Shown one piece after another: positions 3,809 to 6,158 of a stretch of DNA of 6,158 nucleotides. Source of the DNA: Candidatus Falkowbacteria bacterium CG23_combo_of_CG06-09_8_20_14_all_49_15 (lineage in GTDB: Bacteria > Patescibacteriota > Patescibacteriia > Patescibacteriales > UM-FILTER-48-10); contig PCSD01000037.1 in the NCBI GenBank assembly GCA_002771615.1, positions 5,371 to 11,528 of the forward strand. Reading direction: 5' to 3'. Within the stretch, counting starts at the first letter, position 1. The number at the start of each line of letters is the position of its first letter. The translations under genes were made by a program, and so were the position numbers. Under the pieces are notes generated by a model that did no database searches, was not told the origin of the DNA, and saw only the letters and a program-made list of their open reading frames with translations.

Positions 3809-6136
3809 ATGAACGAAGCGATACTCAAAATTCTGAATATGCATTGCGCTTCCTGCGCGACAAATATTGAAAATGTTCTTAAAAAAGAAGGAGGAATAAA
3901 ATCTGCCAACGTTAATTTTGCCTCGGAAAAGCTTTATCTAAAATTTGATCCTTCCCAAATAAATATTGCCAACATTAAAAAAAGAATTGAAAAGTTGGGA
4001 TATGAGGCAACAGAAGAATTTATTGACGGAGATATGCGTGATCGCCACGAAAGAGCAAGATCGCCGGAAATTCAAAAATTAAAAAAGCGTTTTTTTTTCG
4101 CTTCAATCTTCAGTTTTCCCATTATCTACATAGTGCTGAGCGAAATGTTTAATTTACCAAGGGCGGCAATTGTTGAGGCATACGGATCAATAATCCAGTT
4201 TGTTTTGGTAACAATTGTCATTGTTTTCAGCTTCAATATTTGGGCTTCGGGCTTTAAAAAGCTTCTGCATCTGACTCCAAATATGGATACTTTAATTTTT
4301 ATCGGCACCGCTACAGCCTATTTTTATAGTTTAATTATCGCAATTTTAATATTTTTTAAAATAACAAGTGAAGCGCGGCTTTATTTTGAAAGCGCGGCTT
4401 TAATTTTAGTTTTTATTTCTTTAGGCAAATATTTAGAGGCCCTAACGAAAGGAAAAACAAGCGACGCGATTAAAAAATTAATTGGCCTTCAGCCTAAAGA
4501 AGCAACCATTATAAAAAATAACGAGGAAATGAAAATTCCCATTGCCGAAGTTAGCGTCGGGGACATTATTTTAGTCAAGCCTGGTGAAAAAATTCCGGCT
4601 GACGGGATTATTATTGACGGTTATTCCGGCGTTGATGAAAAAGCCATCACCGGTGAAAGCATTCCCGCAGAAAAGAAAAAGGATGATGAAGTAATTGGCG
4701 CAACCATTAACAAAACCGGCATTTTGAAACTTAAAGCCACGCGGGTGGGTAAAGATACGTTGTTAGCTCAGATTATAAAAATAGTTGAAGAAGCAATGGG
4801 TTCCAAAGCGCCAATCCAACTTTTGGCAGACAAGGTTTCTTTTTATTTTGTGCCGTCCGTAATCGGAATGGCTATTTTTGTTTTTGTTGTTTGGCTTTTG
4901 TTGGGGCAGTCATTAGCTTTTGCTTTAACGGTTTTTGTCGCCGTTTTGATCATTGCTTGTCCTTGCGCTTTGGGTTTGGCAACACCAACAGCGGTAATGA
5001 TGGGAACAGGTCTGGCGGCCAAAAATGGTATTTTAATCAAAAACGGCAAAGCTTTAGAAATTGCCAGAAATATAAATATGGTTATTTTTGATAAGACGGG
5101 AACGCTAACTAAAGGAGAGCCAGCCGTAACGGATATAAAATCGGTTACGGAATTTTCAATTTTCAATTTTCAATTTTCAAACAAATTACCAACCCTAAAT
5201 TCTAATGAATTAGAAATTTTACGGATGGCCGCTTCTGTAGAGAAAAATTCAGAACATCCTTTGGCGGAAGCAATAGTTAAAAAAGCCAAGGAAGAGAAAT
5301 TGGAATTATCCAAAGTTAATAATTTTCAAGCCCTACCCGGCTATGGCGTTATGGCTGATTTAGAAAACCCCGAAGAAATTCCGCCTTCAGCGGGATCCTA
5401 CGGGGCAAGCAAAAAAATATTTTTTGGAACAAGAAAATTAATGATTAAAAATAAAATTGATCCAAGTTTAATAGAAGAAAAAATGATTGTTTTGGAAGAT
5501 CAAGGTAAAACAGCGATGATTTTGGCCCAAGATAAAAAAATTATCGGGATCATTGCAGTGGCTGATACTCTTAAGGAATATTCAAAAGAAGCCGTTAAGA
5601 TGCTTCATAAAATAGGCAAAAAAGTCGTTATAATTACCGGCGATAATAAAAGAGTTGGACAAGCGATAGCTAAGCAAGTTGGCATAGATAAGATTTTAGC
5701 CGAGGTATTGCCTCCAGAGAAATCAGCCGAAATCAAAAAACTGCAAAACGAAGGAAATGTCGTGGCGATGGTTGGCGATGGTATAAACGACGCTCCGGCT
5801 TTGGCGCAAGCTGATTTAGGAATTGCCTTGGGTTCCGGCGCCGATGTGGCCATGGAAACTGGGGAGATAATTTTAATCAAAGATGATTTGAGAGATGTGA
5901 TAACAGCGATTGATTTGAGCAAATATACTTTAAAAAAAATTAAGCAAAATCTTTTCTGGGCTTTCTTTTATAATATCATTGGCATTCCCGTTGCCACCGG
6001 CATCTTATATCCCTTCACTGGTTGGCTTTTAAATCCGGCGATTGCCGCGGCGGCGATGGCATTTTCGTCGGTTAGCGTTGTTTTAAACGCTCTTTTAATG
6101 AAAAGATATGAACCAAAAATTATTCAAGAATTTTAA
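3809..6136 (+). CDS. copA: Cu(I)-exporting P1B-1-type ATPase
   Basis: CopA uses ATP to pump Cu(I) out of the cytoplasm. The 775-residue protein has one N-terminal HMA domain (2-66; MHCASC with Cys13 and Cys16), then eight predicted membrane segments (about 95-112, 128-147, 157-183, 190-207, 347-366, 372-396, 712-735, 739-763). All catalytic motifs are intact: TGES 281-284 in the actuator domain, DKTGT 428-432 with phospho-acceptor Asp428, SEHPLAEA with His483-Pro484 for ATP binding, TGDN 610-613 and GDGINDAP 656-663. Copper-specific membrane ligands are present: CPC 384-386, Tyr721-Asn722 and MAFSS (Met750, Ser754), which favour Cu(I) over Zn/Cd. Two stretches of the nucleotide-binding domain look inserted, about residues 448-460 and 519-535, both encoded by repeat DNA but in frame. 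ATG 3809 has no clear Shine-Dalgarno. It is the last gene of the cluster. Confidence 0.95.
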   Translation: MNEAILKILNMHCASCATNIENVLKKEGGIKSANVNFASEKLYLKFDPSQINIANIKKRIEKLGYEATEEFIDGDMRDRHERARSPEIQKLKKRFFFASIFSFPIIYIVLSEMFNLPRAAIVEAYGSIIQFVLVTIVIVFSFNIWASGFKKLLHLTPNMDTLIFIGTATAYFYSLIIAILIFFKITSEARLYFESAALILVFISLGKYLEALTKGKTSDAIKKLIGLQPKEATIIKNNEEMKIPIAEVSVGDIILVKPGEKIPADGIIIDGYSGVDEKAITGESIPAEKKKDDEVIGATINKTGILKLKATRVGKDTLLAQIIKIVEEAMGSKAPIQLLADKVSFYFVPSVIGMAIFVFVVWLLLGQSLAFALTVFVAVLIIACPCALGLATPTAVMMGTGLAAKNGILIKNGKALEIARNINMVIFDKTGTLTKGEPAVTDIKSVTEFSIFNFQFSNKLPTLNSNELEILRMAASVEKNSEHPLAEAIVKKAKEEKLELSKVNNFQALPGYGVMADLENPEEIPPSAGSYGASKKIFFGTRKLMIKNKIDPSLIEEKMIVLEDQGKTAMILAQDKKIIGIIAVADTLKEYSKEAVKMLHKIGKKVVIITGDNKRVGQAIAKQVGIDKILAEVLPPEKSAEIKKLQNEGNVVAMVGDGINDAPALAQADLGIALGSGADVAMETGEIILIKDDLRDVITAIDLSKYTLKKIKQNLFWAFFYNIIGIPVATGILYPFTGWLLNPAIAAAAMAFSSVSVVLNALLMKRYEPKIIQEF
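5124..5150. repeat. 7-bp inverted repeat inside copA
   Basis: CCGTAAC at 5124-5130 is complementary to GTTACGG at 5144-5150 across 13 bases. It directly abuts the heptamer tandem repeat that starts at 5151, so it may mark the edge of an inserted repeat unit, or may be chance. Confidence 0.35.
5151..5180. repeat. In-frame tandem repeat of AATTTTC (4 copies plus AA) in copA
   Basis: Four exact copies of the heptamer AATTTTC (5151-5157, 5158-5164, 5165-5171, 5172-5178) end with AA. Read in the copA frame they encode part of FSIFNFQFSN (about residues 449-458), a stretch between the phosphorylation site and the His-Pro motif where CopA proteins are usually shorter. The reading frame is kept across the array even though 28 bases is not a multiple of three. 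Confidence 0.85.
5368..5405. repeat. In-frame GC-rich compound palindrome in copA
   Basis: CCCCG at 5368-5372 pairs with CGGGG at 5401-5405, enclosing a second stem ATTCCGC (5378-5384) with GCGGGAT (5390-5396, one G-T pair). This two-stem structure is GC-rich within an AT-rich gene and encodes residues near 520-533 (NPEEIPPSAGSYGAS), a loop of the nucleotide-binding domain. It looks like a small mobile palindromic repeat that landed in frame. Confidence 0.6.
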
Positions 6137-6158
6137 AAGAACTTTTACGGTGGTGCTT

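Noticed and set aside
4843..5166. Antisense open frames within copA (4126-4308, 4843-5166, 5605-5922)
   Set aside because: They lie opposite a complete, motif-verified copA frame and have no independent support.
1726..6136. Alternative genetic code with TGA as glycine, as in some candidate phyla
   Set aside because: All recognised genes read fully under the standard code with complete domains and end at TAA or TAG where expected.
6137..6158. AAAAGAACTTTT symmetry just after copA as a terminator
   Set aside because: The loop would be only two bases, the stem is pure A/T apart from one G-C pair, and the window ends too soon to judge.

Overview
This window joins two very different pieces of bacterial DNA. 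The left end (1-884) is the 3' part of a chromosomal housekeeping gene, holA, for the delta subunit of the DNA polymerase III clamp loader. The right two thirds (about 1640-6136) is a compact, AT-rich copper-handling cluster with every gene on the + strand: a CsoR-family repressor, a fused HMA / TauE-DsbD-like membrane / cupredoxin protein, a small membrane SHOCT protein, and a Cu(I) P1B-type ATPase (CopA). Between them lies an 841-base stretch (885-1725) with no convincing intact gene but many hairpins, two good terminator-like structures and a possible decayed small gene.

The organism is a bacterium using the standard code; no TGA recoding is needed. The copper-cluster starts lack recognisable Shine-Dalgarno sequences and sit in A/T-rich leaders. 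copA carries an in-frame 7-base tandem repeat and an in-frame GC-rich palindrome. From memory, such features are common in Patescibacteria (candidate phyla radiation) genomes. That assignment is an inference and is not proven by the window.

The copper genes suggest one circuit. CsoR would sense Cu(I) through a complete Cys-His-Cys triad and release a promoter near 1640-1693. The fusion protein has a cytosolic HMA domain, about seven membrane segments with two intramembrane cysteines, and a cupredoxin domain placed outside the cell by that odd number of segments. This layout fits copper passage or copper-linked redox chemistry across the membrane. A second, internal promoter with a perfect TATAAT box may drive the SHOCT protein and CopA, which pumps Cu(I) out using ATP.

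Base composition changes sharply: sampled 60-base lines have 37 and 29 G+C in holA against 17 in csoR and 22 in copA. The copper cluster may therefore have been acquired separately from the holA neighbourhood.
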